Source of the DNA: Sphingomonas echinoides
GTDB taxonomy: Bacteria > Pseudomonadota > Alphaproteobacteria > Sphingomonadales > Sphingomonadaceae
Direction of reading: 5' to 3'
Assembly: GCF_029623395.1 (NCBI RefSeq)
Contig: NZ_JAPYKK010000001.1
Span: 248,001 to 312,000 of the forward strand
DNA length: 64,000 nt
Shown: piece after piece, positions 26,350-35,235 of the stretch
How positions within the stretch are numbered: the stretch's first letter is position 1
Layout: every line of letters begins with the position of its first letter
Made by a program: the position numbers and the translations under genes
Notes under the pieces: generated by a model
What the model saw: the letters and a program-made list of their open reading frames with translations, nothing else
Databases searched by the model: none
Told to the model about the DNA's origin: nothing

Positions 26350-27435
26350 ATGACGGACACCCGACCCTCGCGGCGCCAGCACAACGTTCCGACGATAACC
26401 GATGTCGCGCGCAAGGCCGGAGTATCCCCGATGACCGTGTCGCGGGTCATCAACGCCAAGCATACCGTGCGCGAACAGACCCGCATCCGGGTCGAGGCGG
26501 CGATCGCCGAACTCAACTACGCCCCCAATGCCGCCGCGCGGACGCTGGCCGGGGGCGAGGAAATGCGGATCGGCCTGCTGCATTCCAACCCGAGCTTCGC
26601 CTACCTCAGTGCCTTCCTGGTCGGCAGTCTCGATCAGGCGAGCCGCAGCAACGTCCAGCTCGTGGTCGAAAAGTGCGATGAACCGGGACAGGAAGCGGCT
26701 GCGGTCGCGCATCTGCTCAACGGTCGGATCGACGGGATCGTCCTGCCGCCACCGCTGAGCGATTCCCCCGAGGTTCTTGCCGCGCTCAAGGCCGCCGGTG
26801 TGCCGATCGTCGCGGTCGCCACCGGCCGTGCGCCCGAATGGGCGCTGTCGGTCAGCATCGACGATCGTCGGGCGGCGTATGACATGACGCGGCATCTCGC
26901 CGCGCTCGGCCATGTGCGGATCGGCTTCATCACCGGCAACCCCAACCAGACCGCCAGCGCGGAACGGCTCGACGGGTACCGTGCGGCGCTGGCCGACATG
27001 CACCTTCCCGATGATCCGGCGCTGGTGACCGAGGGTCTGTTTACCTATCGCTCGGGGCTGGACGCGGCGGACCGCTTGCTCGACCTTCCCGACGCGCCGT
27101 CGGCGATCTTTGCGTCGAACGACGACATGGCCGCCGCGACCGTCGCGATCGCGCATCGGCGCGGGCTCGACGTCCCCAGCGATCTGACGGTTTGCGGGTT
27201 TGACGACACCGCCCTCGCCACGACGATCTGGCCCGAACTGACCACGATCCGGCAGCCCGTCGTCGAAATGTCGCGGATGGCGGTCGAGCTGCTCGTCCAT
27301 GCGATCCGGCTGAGCAAGGCCGGGCGTCTCGAAGACATTTCCGAACCGCACATCCTGGCGGACTATACGCTGATCCGGCGCCAGTCGGACGCCGCGCCAC
27401 GGCGACGGCCTGCCGCGCGGCCGGTCGCCCGCTAA
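26350..27435 (+). CDS. LacI/GalR-family transcriptional regulator
   Basis: A 361-residue repressor. The N-terminal helix-turn-helix and hinge (ITDVARKAGVSPMTVSRVIN followed by LNYAPNAAARTLA) are textbook LacI. A periplasmic-binding-protein-like sugar-sensing domain follows (about 75-345). It lies between the glucuronidase and the xylose operon and most likely represses both until xylose or a glucuronoxylan product is present. Start follows AAAGGACCCGA. Confidence 0.93.
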   Translation: MTDTRPSRRQHNVPTITDVARKAGVSPMTVSRVINAKHTVREQTRIRVEAAIAELNYAPNAAARTLAGGEEMRIGLLHSNPSFAYLSAFLVGSLDQASRSNVQLVVEKCDEPGQEAAAVAHLLNGRIDGIVLPPPLSDSPEVLAALKAAGVPIVAVATGRAPEWALSVSIDDRRAAYDMTRHLAALGHVRIGFITGNPNQTASAERLDGYRAALADMHLPDDPALVTEGLFTYRSGLDAADRLLDLPDAPSAIFASNDDMAAATVAIAHRRGLDVPSDLTVCGFDDTALATTIWPELTTIRQPVVEMSRMAVELLVHAIRLSKAGRLEDISEPHILADYTLIRRQSDAAPRRRPAARPVAR

Positions 27436-27546
27436 AGACCTGCCGCGGACATCGTACGATCCGTACCGCATTCGGCTAGTATCGGAGAATGGCCCGGCCA
27501 TTTAAGCTCGTGCTCCGAGGACGCCTGACGGAAGGGGGAAGCATCC

Positions 27547-28506
27547 ATGCGGCTCGCACTGGCGATGCTGACGGATCAGCACGGCTACCCCCTTGCCCGC
27601 TACGCGATGGCCTCGGCGCTGTTGACGCAGACCGAGGCCTTTCACCCGCATTTGTTCGTGAACGGCTGGGACGGGCCTGAGCCGGACGATACCGTCCTCG
27701 CGCTGGCGCACCGGTTGGGCAAACCGATCGCGGTGACGCGCCTGCGCGACGATCCGCTTGCTGCCATGACGCTCAAGACGGCAGCTCACATCACGCCGAC
27801 CGCTTACGGCAAGTTCGCCGCGCTGGAGACGCTGGCCGACCGCTATGACATCGCGGTCTATGCGGATACCGACATCCTGTTCTTCGATCCCATATCGGTA
27901 AGCACGATCGATTTCCGGGGAAACGCAATCGCCGCGGTGAACGATCTCGCGGACTGCAATGCGGGCGGATTCTACCAGTTGCAGGTCCATCACCCCGACC
28001 GGACTCACCGGCATTATTTCAACTCCGGGCTCATCGCGTTCGATTTCCGGAACTTCGACATGCACGCGATGCGCGAAACCTATCTGGCGAATTGCGTGCG
28101 GCATCAATCGGGGTGCCCGATCTATGTGCGGTGCACGACCGCGGATCAGTGTCCCTTCAACCTCACCTTTGCCGGGAACTGGGTTGCGCTGCCGCTGGCG
28201 TGGAACATGCAGACCTTTGCGCTGCACACGTCGGCCTGGGCGACGGCGTCGGTCCGCCATTATACCGGCGCGCGCAAATTCCTGCCGGTGCAGGCGAGGC
28301 GGGCGGATCGCCGCGAGCGGGACTTCCTCCGCCGCATCGCCATCGCTTTGGGAGAGGAACCCCCGCGCGCTTGGCCGGGGATGGGGCTGGTCTATTGGGC
28401 CAACAGCGTGCGGCGGTCGCACGCTCGGGGCCTTGCGGAAGCCGCGGTCGCGCGAATCGAAACCGAAATGTCGAACCGCAGCGCCGAGCCCGCCATACCG
28501 GCGTGA
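27547..28506 (+). CDS. GT8-like glycosyltransferase
   Basis: A 319-residue cytosolic protein with the GT8 layout: an N-terminal Rossmann-like half, the metal-binding DxD in YADTDILFFD (D107, D109), HYFNSGLIAFDF around 157-168 and a late HYTGARKF segment equivalent to the HxxGxxKPW motif. GT8 enzymes use UDP-sugars with retention of configuration. No signal peptide. Its presence in a xylan-degradation locus is unexpected. Shine-Dalgarno GGAAGGGGGAAG precedes the ATG. Confidence 0.75.
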   Translation: MRLALAMLTDQHGYPLARYAMASALLTQTEAFHPHLFVNGWDGPEPDDTVLALAHRLGKPIAVTRLRDDPLAAMTLKTAAHITPTAYGKFAALETLADRYDIAVYADTDILFFDPISVSTIDFRGNAIAAVNDLADCNAGGFYQLQVHHPDRTHRHYFNSGLIAFDFRNFDMHAMRETYLANCVRHQSGCPIYVRCTTADQCPFNLTFAGNWVALPLAWNMQTFALHTSAWATASVRHYTGARKFLPVQARRADRRERDFLRRIAIALGEEPPRAWPGMGLVYWANSVRRSHARGLAEAAVARIETEMSNRSAEPAIPA

Positions 28507-28518
28507 CCGGGAGTCCCC

Positions 28519-28557
28519 GGACCAAGGACCCTGCCGTGTCGGCAGGCCCCTTGGTCC
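28519..28557. terminator. Hairpin between convergent genes, possible terminator
   Basis: Outer arms GGACCAAGG / CCTTGGTCC and an inner stem CTGCCG / CGGCAG form a long, interrupted hairpin between the convergent glycosyltransferase and sugar-porter genes. No T-run follows on either strand, so it may only slow polymerase or protect RNA 3' ends. Confidence 0.45.
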
Positions 28558-28568
28558 AAGGGCAGTCC

Positions 28569-30002
28569 CTAGCCTTCCATGTCTTCCAACTCGCGACCAC
28601 GGGTTTCGTTGATCATCGCCTTGACGAAGAAGAACGACAGCGCCGCGAAGATCGCATAGCCGGTGTAGGTGACCGCCAACCCGGGCGACACCGCGAGCGT
28701 GGGGAAGCTGACCGAGATCGCCGCATTCGCGATCCACTGCGCGAAGCCTGCGACGGCAAGCCCCGATCCGCGGATCTGGTTGGGGAACATCTCGCCCAGC
28801 ATGACCCACATGATCGGGCCCCAGCTGAAGTTGAAGAACACGACGTACAGGTTCGCCGCAACCAGCGCGATCACGCCGTTGTTGCCCGGCAGTGATACGC
28901 CGCCGTCCGCCGCGGTTACCGCGGTCGAGAAAGCGTAGGCCACCGTTGCCAGCGTCACCGCCATGCCCGCCGAACCGACGAGCAGCAGTGGCTTGCGACC
29001 GATACGGTCGACGAAAGCGATCGTGAAGATGCACGCACCAATCGACAGCGCGCCGGACAGGATGTTGATCTGCAAAGCGTAATTCTCGGAGAAGCCGACG
29101 GCCTCCCACAACGTCGCGCCGTAATAGAAGACGACGTTGATGCCGACGAGCTGCTGGAAGATGGCAAGACCGATACCCGCCCACAGGATCGGACGGATCT
29201 TGCCGGTGCGCTTGTCGAGCAAGTCGGACAGCCGCGGCTTGTGATGGTCGGCCGCAAAACTGGCGCGGATTTCGGTGACCTTGCGATCCGCCTCTTCCTG
29301 GCCGAACAACCGCGCGAGAACGGTGCGCGCGCGCTCGTCATGCCCCTTGGCCATCAGATAGCGCGGGCTCTCCGGAATGATCAGCAGGGCGAAGAAATAG
29401 ATCGCGGCGGGGATCGCCTGGAGCCAGAACATCCAGCGCCATGCCGGCTCGCCCAGCCACAGGATCGCGGTCGATCCGCCGGCATAATTGGCGAGGACGT
29501 AATTGGCGACGAACGCGCCGGTCAGGCCGGTGATGATCATCACCTGCTGGACGCTCGACAACCGGCCGCGGATCGACGCGGGGGTTACCTCGGAAATATA
29601 GACCGGCGAGATCACGCTCGCCGCGCCGACGCCGAGGCCACCGATGATACGGGCAATGATGAAAACGATCGACGATCCGGCCGCACCCGCGGCGATCGCG
29701 CTGACAAGGAACAGCACCGCGGCGAGCATCATCACGCTGCGACGACCGATCCGGTCGGCCAGCCGCCCGGCGGTGAACGCGCCGATCGACGACCCGACGA
29801 GGATCGCGCCGACGTTGATCCCGATCCCGAGCTTGCCGAGATCGAACGCGGCCTCCAGCCCCTTCTGCGTGCCGTTGATTACGCCCGAATCATAGCCGAA
29901 CATGAATCCGCCAATCGTCGCCACCGCGACGATGGCGGCAATAAAGCCGAAATTGACCTTGCTCATATCCGGGCCAAGCCCGGGCAACGATGCCGTCGCC
30001 AT
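28569..30002 (-). CDS. MFS sugar porter (D-xylose transporter candidate)
   Basis: A 477-residue, 12-helix sugar porter of the major facilitator superfamily. Signature segments are DRIGRRSVMM after helix 2, PESPRYLMAKG near helix 6, GINVVFYYGATLW in helix 7 (substrate binding) and a final NETRGRELEDM, a variant of the PETKG motif. Last gene of the minus-strand operon of xylose-oxidation enzymes, so it probably imports xylose by H+ symport. Shine-Dalgarno GAGGAAA. Confidence 0.9.
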   Translation of the reverse strand: MATASLPGLGPDMSKVNFGFIAAIVAVATIGGFMFGYDSGVINGTQKGLEAAFDLGKLGIGINVGAILVGSSIGAFTAGRLADRIGRRSVMMLAAVLFLVSAIAAGAAGSSIVFIIARIIGGLGVGAASVISPVYISEVTPASIRGRLSSVQQVMIITGLTGAFVANYVLANYAGGSTAILWLGEPAWRWMFWLQAIPAAIYFFALLIIPESPRYLMAKGHDERARTVLARLFGQEEADRKVTEIRASFAADHHKPRLSDLLDKRTGKIRPILWAGIGLAIFQQLVGINVVFYYGATLWEAVGFSENYALQINILSGALSIGACIFTIAFVDRIGRKPLLLVGSAGMAVTLATVAYAFSTAVTAADGGVSLPGNNGVIALVAANLYVVFFNFSWGPIMWVMLGEMFPNQIRGSGLAVAGFAQWIANAAISVSFPTLAVSPGLAVTYTGYAIFAALSFFFVKAMINETRGRELEDMEG

Positions 30003-30025
30003 CAGTGTTTCCTCTTTTCCCGATT

Positions 30026-30883
30026 TTATAGTTTTGCCGGCGTCACGGGCAGGCCCGCCACGCCGGGGTCGAACGCGAACACATTCCCCGCCTCGGGTTG
30101 GTCCGCCAGCGCCGCCGGGTCGAGCCCCTTGCGCGCGGTGGTGGCATAAGCGGTGCGCAGATCGGCACCGCCAAAGGCGATCTTGGTGATATTGGAGACG
30201 GGGAAGCGCACCTCGCTGATCGCGGTGCCCGCCGGATCGTACCGCCGCACCCGCCAGCCGCCCCACAGCCCGGTCCACAGGCAGTTCTCGGAATCGATCA
30301 CGCACCCGTCCGGATGCCCCGCGCCGTCCTCGATCTCGACGTGCACAGCGGGCGTGCCGAGCGTGCCGTCATCGTTGATCGGCACGCGCCAGATGCGCTT
30401 GCCGAGCGTATCGGTGTGGTAGAGCGTCGTCGCATCCGCGCTGACCGCGGGACCGTTGGTGATCGCGACGGGCGGGAGGCCGCTGTCCTGCGTCGTTCCG
30501 TCCGCAAGGCGGTGGAGCCGCCCGGTCTCGCCCGCTTCATTGTCGTCCATCGTGCCGAACCAGACGCGCCCGCGCGAATCCGTCGTCGCGTCGTTGAGAC
30601 GATTGTCGGGGTGATGCGGTTCAGGATCGTGGAACAGAGTGAATGCGCCAGTCGCGGGATCGAAGCGGTGCAGTCCGGTCTTTACCCCGGCGAGCAGATC
30701 GCCGCTTTCGGTCGGGAGTACCCAGCCGATCTGGTCGGGCGCGGTCCAGTGCTGTGCCGTTCCGGTCGCCGGATCGAAACGGTACAGCCGGTGCGCCTTG
30801 ATGTCGACAAACCACAGCGCATCGCCGATCCAGACGGGGCCCTCGCCCAGCGTTGCCCCGACTGCGAAAACCGACTGAACCAT
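30026..30883 (-). CDS. SMP-30/gluconolactonase family, xylonolactonase-like
   Basis: A 285-residue six-bladed beta-propeller lactonase. Metal-ligand regions typical of SMP-30 are seen: LGEGPVW (Glu), NRLND and ITNGPAVS (Asn), and GHPDGCVID (Asp). In context it would hydrolyse D-xylono-lactone to D-xylonate (the XylC step). The ATG at 30883 is chosen for its Shine-Dalgarno GAGGAGAGGG and fits the family length. It starts 13 bases after the dehydrogenase stop. Confidence 0.88.
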   Translation of the reverse strand: MVQSVFAVGATLGEGPVWIGDALWFVDIKAHRLYRFDPATGTAQHWTAPDQIGWVLPTESGDLLAGVKTGLHRFDPATGAFTLFHDPEPHHPDNRLNDATTDSRGRVWFGTMDDNEAGETGRLHRLADGTTQDSGLPPVAITNGPAVSADATTLYHTDTLGKRIWRVPINDDGTLGTPAVHVEIEDGAGHPDGCVIDSENCLWTGLWGGWRVRRYDPAGTAISEVRFPVSNITKIAFGGADLRTAYATTARKGLDPAALADQPEAGNVFAFDPGVAGLPVTPAKL

Positions 30884-30896
30884 CGTCACCCTCTCC

Positions 30897-31664
30897 TCAG
30901 CGCCAGCCGGCATCGACGAAATAGTCGTGCCCCGTGCACATGCGGGCATCGTCCGACGCGAGGAACAAGGCAAGCGCTGCGACGTCCGCAGGCTGAATCC
31001 GGCCGTCAAGGCATTGCGCCGACACGATTTCGGCTTCGCCTTCAGGCGTGTACCATCGCTCCTGGCGCGGCGTCTGGACGTTGCCCGGGACGATTGTCGT
31101 GACGCGGATGTTGTCGCGACCGAGATCGCGGGCGAGGCTGCGTGTCATGCCTTCGATCGCGGCCTTGGCGGTCTGGTAGAGCACCAGATCCGGCAGGCCC
31201 AGATGCCAGCTGATCGACCCAAAATTGACGATTGCGCCGCCGCCGGCCTGCCGCATGTGCGGAACGACCGCCTGTGCAGCGAAGAACAGGTGGCGCAGGT
31301 TGGTCGCCATCCGGTCGTCCCAATAGTCGGGCGTGACCTCGGCGATGCTGTGCCGGTCGTCGTTCGCGGCGTTGTTGATCAGGATGTCGATCCCGCCGAG
31401 CTGGTCCGCGACCGTGGCGATCGTCGCCTGCAGCGCGGTGATGTCGCGAAGATCGCAACGGTGGAACCCGCCCGGCGCGAACCGTTCGGCCACGGCCGCC
31501 CCTGCGGTGGCGTCGATATCGACGAACGCGATCTTGGCCTTTTGCGCGGCAAAGGCCTCGACCAGCCCTGCGCCGATCCCGGTGGCACCCCCGGTGATCA
31601 GAATGCGCTTGCCCGCAAGGCTCGGATATTGCGCGCGAATTGACATCGCGTCGGTGGTCGGCAT
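30897..31664 (-). CDS. SDR sugar dehydrogenase, XylB-type D-xylose 1-dehydrogenase
   Basis: A 255-residue short-chain dehydrogenase. Cofactor motif TGGATGIG at 24-31; catalytic Ser near 150, Y163 and K167. The segments NNAANDDRH, GSISWHLGLPDLVLY, WYTPEGEAEIVSAQCL and the ending DAGWR agree closely with Caulobacter XylB as I remember it. It oxidises D-xylose to D-xylonolactone with NAD+. The ATG at 31664 lies five bases after the upstream stop; an ATG at 31646 is also possible. Confidence 0.88.
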   Translation of the reverse strand: MPTTDAMSIRAQYPSLAGKRILITGGATGIGAGLVEAFAAQKAKIAFVDIDATAGAAVAERFAPGGFHRCDLRDITALQATIATVADQLGGIDILINNAANDDRHSIAEVTPDYWDDRMATNLRHLFFAAQAVVPHMRQAGGGAIVNFGSISWHLGLPDLVLYQTAKAAIEGMTRSLARDLGRDNIRVTTIVPGNVQTPRQERWYTPEGEAEIVSAQCLDGRIQPADVAALALFLASDDARMCTGHDYFVDAGWR

Positions 31665-31669
31665 CGCCG

Positions 31670-32803
31670 TCACTGCGTCTTCTCCAGCAGGCCGCGTTGG
31701 GCCAGATTCGTCATCAGGGCACCGATCCCGACCTGCCACGGCGCGGCATCGCGCGAGGTGACGACGCGGTTGACCAGTCGCCCGAGCTTAGCGCTCTCGA
31801 TCGAGACGATGTCGTTGATCTTGTGGGTGAAACCACGGCCAGGATCGTCGCGATCCTGGACCGGGGCGAACAACGTGCCGAGGAACAGCGCGAAACCGTC
31901 GGGATATTGATGCTCGCTCAAGGTTTGCCGCACCAGATCGAGCGGATCGCGGCTGATCTCCGCCATGTTGCTTGCGCCTTCAAGGACATAGCCGTCCTCG
32001 CCGACGATGCGCAGCGCGACTTGCGCGGTTCGGACGTCGTCGATCGTGAAGCTGTCGTCGAACAGGCGGACCAGCGGCCCGAGCGAACAGGATGCGTTGT
32101 TATCCTTCGCTTTGCCGAGCAAAAGCGCCGATCTGCCTTCGAAATCGCGCAGATTGACGTCGTTTCCGAGCATCGCACCGACGGTTTTGCCGCTATTATC
32201 GACCAGAAGCGCGATTTCGGGCTCGGGATTGTTCCAGGTCGAATCCGAACGGATCCCGATATCGGCATTCGGCCCCACCGTTGCAAGCACGGGGGCCTTG
32301 GTGAACACTTCCGCATCCGGGCCGATCGCCACTTCGAGATATTGCGACCACAGGCCATCGTCGATCAGCGCCTGCTTGAGCGCGGCCGCCTCGGGCGTGC
32401 CCGGCACGACACCACGGATCGACCCGCCGACACGGGCTTCGAGCCGCTCGCGGATCGCGCTTGCGGCGCCGGGGTCCCCGCGCCCGCGTTCCTCGATCAC
32501 GCGCTCGAGTGCGGACACCGCGAAGGTCACGCCGCAAGCCTTGACGCATTGCAGGTCGACCGGACTGATCAGGTCGACCGAGTCGAGCGAGAAATCGGCG
32601 ATCGGCGCGCCGCCGGTGCCGCTAAAATCACCGCGCTCGATCACCGCCGCGACCGTTGGTGCGACGGTGGACATATCGAACGCTGCGCCGCGAACGACGA
32701 GCACTGGCGATGGTCCGGCCTCGGTCAGCATCCGCCCGACAAACGTGCCCGACCTCCAGTCCGCCGGAAGTGCCGACGTCATCTCGCCTTGTTCGCCCCT
32801 CAT
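31670..32803 (-). CDS. FAH-family 2-keto-3-deoxy-D-xylonate dehydratase, XylX-like
   Basis: A 378-residue fumarylacetoacetate-hydrolase-fold enzyme. LPADWRSGTFVGRM near the start, a metal-site region around NPEPEIALLVDNSG, and GNDVNLRDFEGRSALLLGKAKDNNAS match the XylX group, which dehydrates 2-keto-3-deoxyxylonate to alpha-ketoglutarate semialdehyde. It is first in the operon. The ATG at 32803 has GGAG five bases away; ATGs at 32821 (no Shine-Dalgarno, abutting the operator) and 32782 are alternatives. Confidence 0.85.
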   Translation of the reverse strand: MRGEQGEMTSALPADWRSGTFVGRMLTEAGPSPVLVVRGAAFDMSTVAPTVAAVIERGDFSGTGGAPIADFSLDSVDLISPVDLQCVKACGVTFAVSALERVIEERGRGDPGAASAIRERLEARVGGSIRGVVPGTPEAAALKQALIDDGLWSQYLEVAIGPDAEVFTKAPVLATVGPNADIGIRSDSTWNNPEPEIALLVDNSGKTVGAMLGNDVNLRDFEGRSALLLGKAKDNNASCSLGPLVRLFDDSFTIDDVRTAQVALRIVGEDGYVLEGASNMAEISRDPLDLVRQTLSEHQYPDGFALFLGTLFAPVQDRDDPGRGFTHKINDIVSIESAKLGRLVNRVVTSRDAAPWQVGIGALMTNLAQRGLLEKTQ

Positions 32804-32828
32804 ACCCACTCCACTCGACATATTATTT

Positions 32829-32842
32829 TGATAGCGTTACCA
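32829..32842. promoter_or_regulatory. LacI-type operator between the xylX-like operon and the esterase gene
   Basis: TGATAGCGTTACCA (reverse complement TGGTAACGCTATCA) is an imperfect palindrome with a central CG. It differs at two positions from TGGTAGCGCTAACA, the reverse of the Caulobacter xyl operator core as remembered. It lies 26 bases before the xylX-like start and 70 bases before the divergent esterase start, so one site could control both. Confidence 0.55.
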
Positions 32843-32911
32843 ACACTAGCGTCGACGCGCTGTCAAGGGCGCCAAAGCCACATGATAGTGGCGTAGAGAG
32901 GGAAAACCGAT

Positions 32912-34138
32912 ATGAAAACGATCCGTCTGATCGGTCTGGCGTTTATCGCGTGCTTTACGCTCGCCGCGCGCCCGCCGGAGCACGACCGATGGGTCGGAAG
33001 TTGGGCGACCTCGCAGCAAATTCCCGAACCCCGCAATGCGCTTCCCGAGGCCGCGCTGACCGATGCGACGCTGCGCCAGACGGTGCGGCTGTCGCTTGGC
33101 GGGGCACGCGTGCGGATCCTGCTCAGCAACGCGTTCGGCACCGAGCCGCTGCGGATCGACAGCGCGCACGTCGCGCGCGCCGCAGGTGGCGCGGCGGTGA
33201 CGCCCGGGACCGACCATGCGCTGACCTTCGACGGTGCGCCGGACGTGCGCATCCCGGCCGGCGCAAGCTATTGGTCGGACCCGGTCGCGATCCAGGTTCC
33301 CGCCTTGTCCTCGGTCACGATCTCGCTGCATCTGCCGGCTGCCCCCAAGGGCCAGACCAGCCACCCCGGATCGCGCGCGACCAGCTATCTGGTCCCGGGA
33401 AACCACGTCGCCGATCCGACCTTGCCGGGCGCACGGGCGGTGGAACACTGGTTCCAGATCGCCGGGGTCGCGGTGGCCGCGCCCTCTCCCGCTGCGCGAT
33501 CGATCGTCACGCTCGGTGATTCGATCACCGACGGGCATGGCGCGACCACCGACGGCAACGACCGCTGGCCCGACCTGCTCGCGAACCGGCTCCACGCCAA
33601 CCGGGCGACCGCGACGGTCGGCGTGCTCAACCACGGGATCGGCGGCAACCGCGTGCTGTCGGACGGGCTCGGCCCCAACATGCTCGCGCGGTTCGACCGC
33701 GACGTGCTCGCGCAGCCGGGGGTGCGCTATCTGATCGTGCTCGAAGGGATCAACGATCTCGGCACGCTGACCCGCGAGGCGCCGGTGTCGGCGGCGGCGC
33801 ATGCGGCGCTGGTGGCGCGGATGATCGGCGCGTATCGCCAGGTCATCGCGCGTGCGCATGCCGCGGGGATCAAGGTGTATGGCGCGACGATCCTGCCGGA
33901 TGGGGGCTCCGGCTATTACCACCCCGACGCGCAGAACGAGGCCGACCGGGCGGCGGTCAATGCGTGGATCCGGGCGGCGGGGCATTTCGACGCGGTGATC
34001 GATTTCGACGCTCTGATGCGCGATCCTGGTGCGCCGACGCGGCTGCGGAAGGAGTATGATTCTGGGGACGGGTTGCATCCTTCGCCGGTGGGGTATCGGG
34101 CGATGGCTGGGGCGATTCCGTTGGGGTTGTTTCGGTAG
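32912..34138 (+). CDS. Exported SGNH/GDSL hydrolase, possible acetylxylan esterase
   Basis: A 408-residue protein with a signal peptide (about 1-19), an N-terminal beta domain (about 25-190, WVGSWATSQQ) and a C-terminal SGNH hydrolase domain. Block I is LGDSITDG with nucleophile S204, GIGGNR gives the Gly/Asn blocks, GINDLG follows, and GDGLHPSPVGY carries the catalytic Asp/His. The context suggests removal of acetyl groups from xylan, but SGNH enzymes are broad in substrate. Confidence 0.85.
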   Translation: MKTIRLIGLAFIACFTLAARPPEHDRWVGSWATSQQIPEPRNALPEAALTDATLRQTVRLSLGGARVRILLSNAFGTEPLRIDSAHVARAAGGAAVTPGTDHALTFDGAPDVRIPAGASYWSDPVAIQVPALSSVTISLHLPAAPKGQTSHPGSRATSYLVPGNHVADPTLPGARAVEHWFQIAGVAVAAPSPAARSIVTLGDSITDGHGATTDGNDRWPDLLANRLHANRATATVGVLNHGIGGNRVLSDGLGPNMLARFDRDVLAQPGVRYLIVLEGINDLGTLTREAPVSAAAHAALVARMIGAYRQVIARAHAAGIKVYGATILPDGGSGYYHPDAQNEADRAAVNAWIRAAGHFDAVIDFDALMRDPGAPTRLRKEYDSGDGLHPSPVGYRAMAGAIPLGLFR

Positions 34139-34257
34139 GGGGTGGGGTTTGGACTGAGGATGGTTGGAAGTGGAATAACCCATTTGAAGTGACTAACCGA
34201 GGCAAGCGGACATTCGTTGTACACGTCCCACGCGAAAGATACTCGTTTGCTGAAACG

Positions 34258-35235
34258 TTAGGCCGCCGCCGCCGGCTGACCTTGACCGGCATTCAGGGCG
34301 GCTGCCTGTAGGCTGTGCTTCAATGCACGCCACTGTTCATGGTGATAGCGCGCCCGTGGCTTGCATCGGCTGTTGATTTGTGCCGCTTCGTAGAGGCGCG
34401 AAACAAGCTTCGGGTATTTTTCCAACCGCTCCACAGGATCGACGCATCCTTCGACTTCGCGCACCGCCTCGCGGATCTTCTGCCAGCGTGAGAAGGGCAG
34501 ATCGATGCCCGTGTCACCGACAATGACCCCCGTAACGAGCCGAGGCGCTCCTGGCCGGAAGTCGTAATCCTTGTGCGCGCGTAAGCCAGCCCGGAAGATA
34601 AGGGTCCGCGCCTCGTGAAGCACCGCCCGCCCTGCGCCAAGTCCCGACATGGTAATATCATCGACGTAGCAGGTCATTGTGAGACCCCGACGATCGGCCA
34701 GCGCCTTCAATTCGTCGAATAGCCCCTTGTAGGTATAGTAGGAAATGATCGGGCTTGCGGCGCTGCCAGTTGCCAATTTGCCATGAAAACAGATCAAGTT
34801 CGCGAGCAACCCCGCCACATCCGGTGCACAATGCATTACATCGCGGAAGAAGTGCATAACCTTGTGCTGGGGCACTGACTGGTAGAACTTGGCGATATCC
34901 AGCTTGACGAGCCCACCAGCACCGACGTGCGCCTGCGCGTTTGAGACGTAGGATCGACCCTTGACCGCCGAGTGAAGGTAGGCCGGAGCCTCAACGCGCA
35001 CGAGGTAGTGGTGGATTTGCCGGTGAATGCTCTGCAAAGCCTCACCTGGCTCCTGGATCATGCGACCGGTCTGCTTGTGCGGATAGACCTTGTAGCCGCC
35101 GTAGGCAGCGAGCTGATCGAGCTTGCTCAAGTCCCACCCAAGACGGTTCGCAAGCGCGTGCGGAGAGCGAATGCCGTACAGGTGACACCGCTCAATGGGT
35201 ATGGGTTGGCTGCTTTTCCGGTTCGCTTTCGGCAT
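34258..35235 (-). CDS. Retron reverse transcriptase
   Basis: A 325-residue reverse transcriptase. It has the retron-specific NAxxH motif (NAQAH, 99-103), motif A KLDIAKFYQS with D113, LATGSAASPIISYYTY, the catalytic YVDD at 190-193, and the VTG motif (234-236) that recognises the msr RNA. Retron RTs copy part of a partner RNA into msDNA; in defence systems the complex guards a toxic effector. The start overlaps the end of the XRE gene by 44 bases, so the two are made together. G+C is lower than in neighbouring genes, indicating transfer. Confidence 0.95.
   Translation of the reverse strand: MPKANRKSSQPIPIERCHLYGIRSPHALANRLGWDLSKLDQLAAYGGYKVYPHKQTGRMIQEPGEALQSIHRQIHHYLVRVEAPAYLHSAVKGRSYVSNAQAHVGAGGLVKLDIAKFYQSVPQHKVMHFFRDVMHCAPDVAGLLANLICFHGKLATGSAASPIISYYTYKGLFDELKALADRRGLTMTCYVDDITMSGLGAGRAVLHEARTLIFRAGLRAHKDYDFRPGAPRLVTGVIVGDTGIDLPFSRWQKIREAVREVEGCVDPVERLEKYPKLVSRLYEAAQINSRCKPRARYHHEQWRALKHSLQAAALNAGQGQPAAAA

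Noticed and set aside
34258..35235. Group II intron or DGR reverse transcriptase
   Set aside because: No intron maturase or HNH domain, no domain V-like RNA, no template/variable repeat pair; NAxxH and VTG motifs point to a retron.
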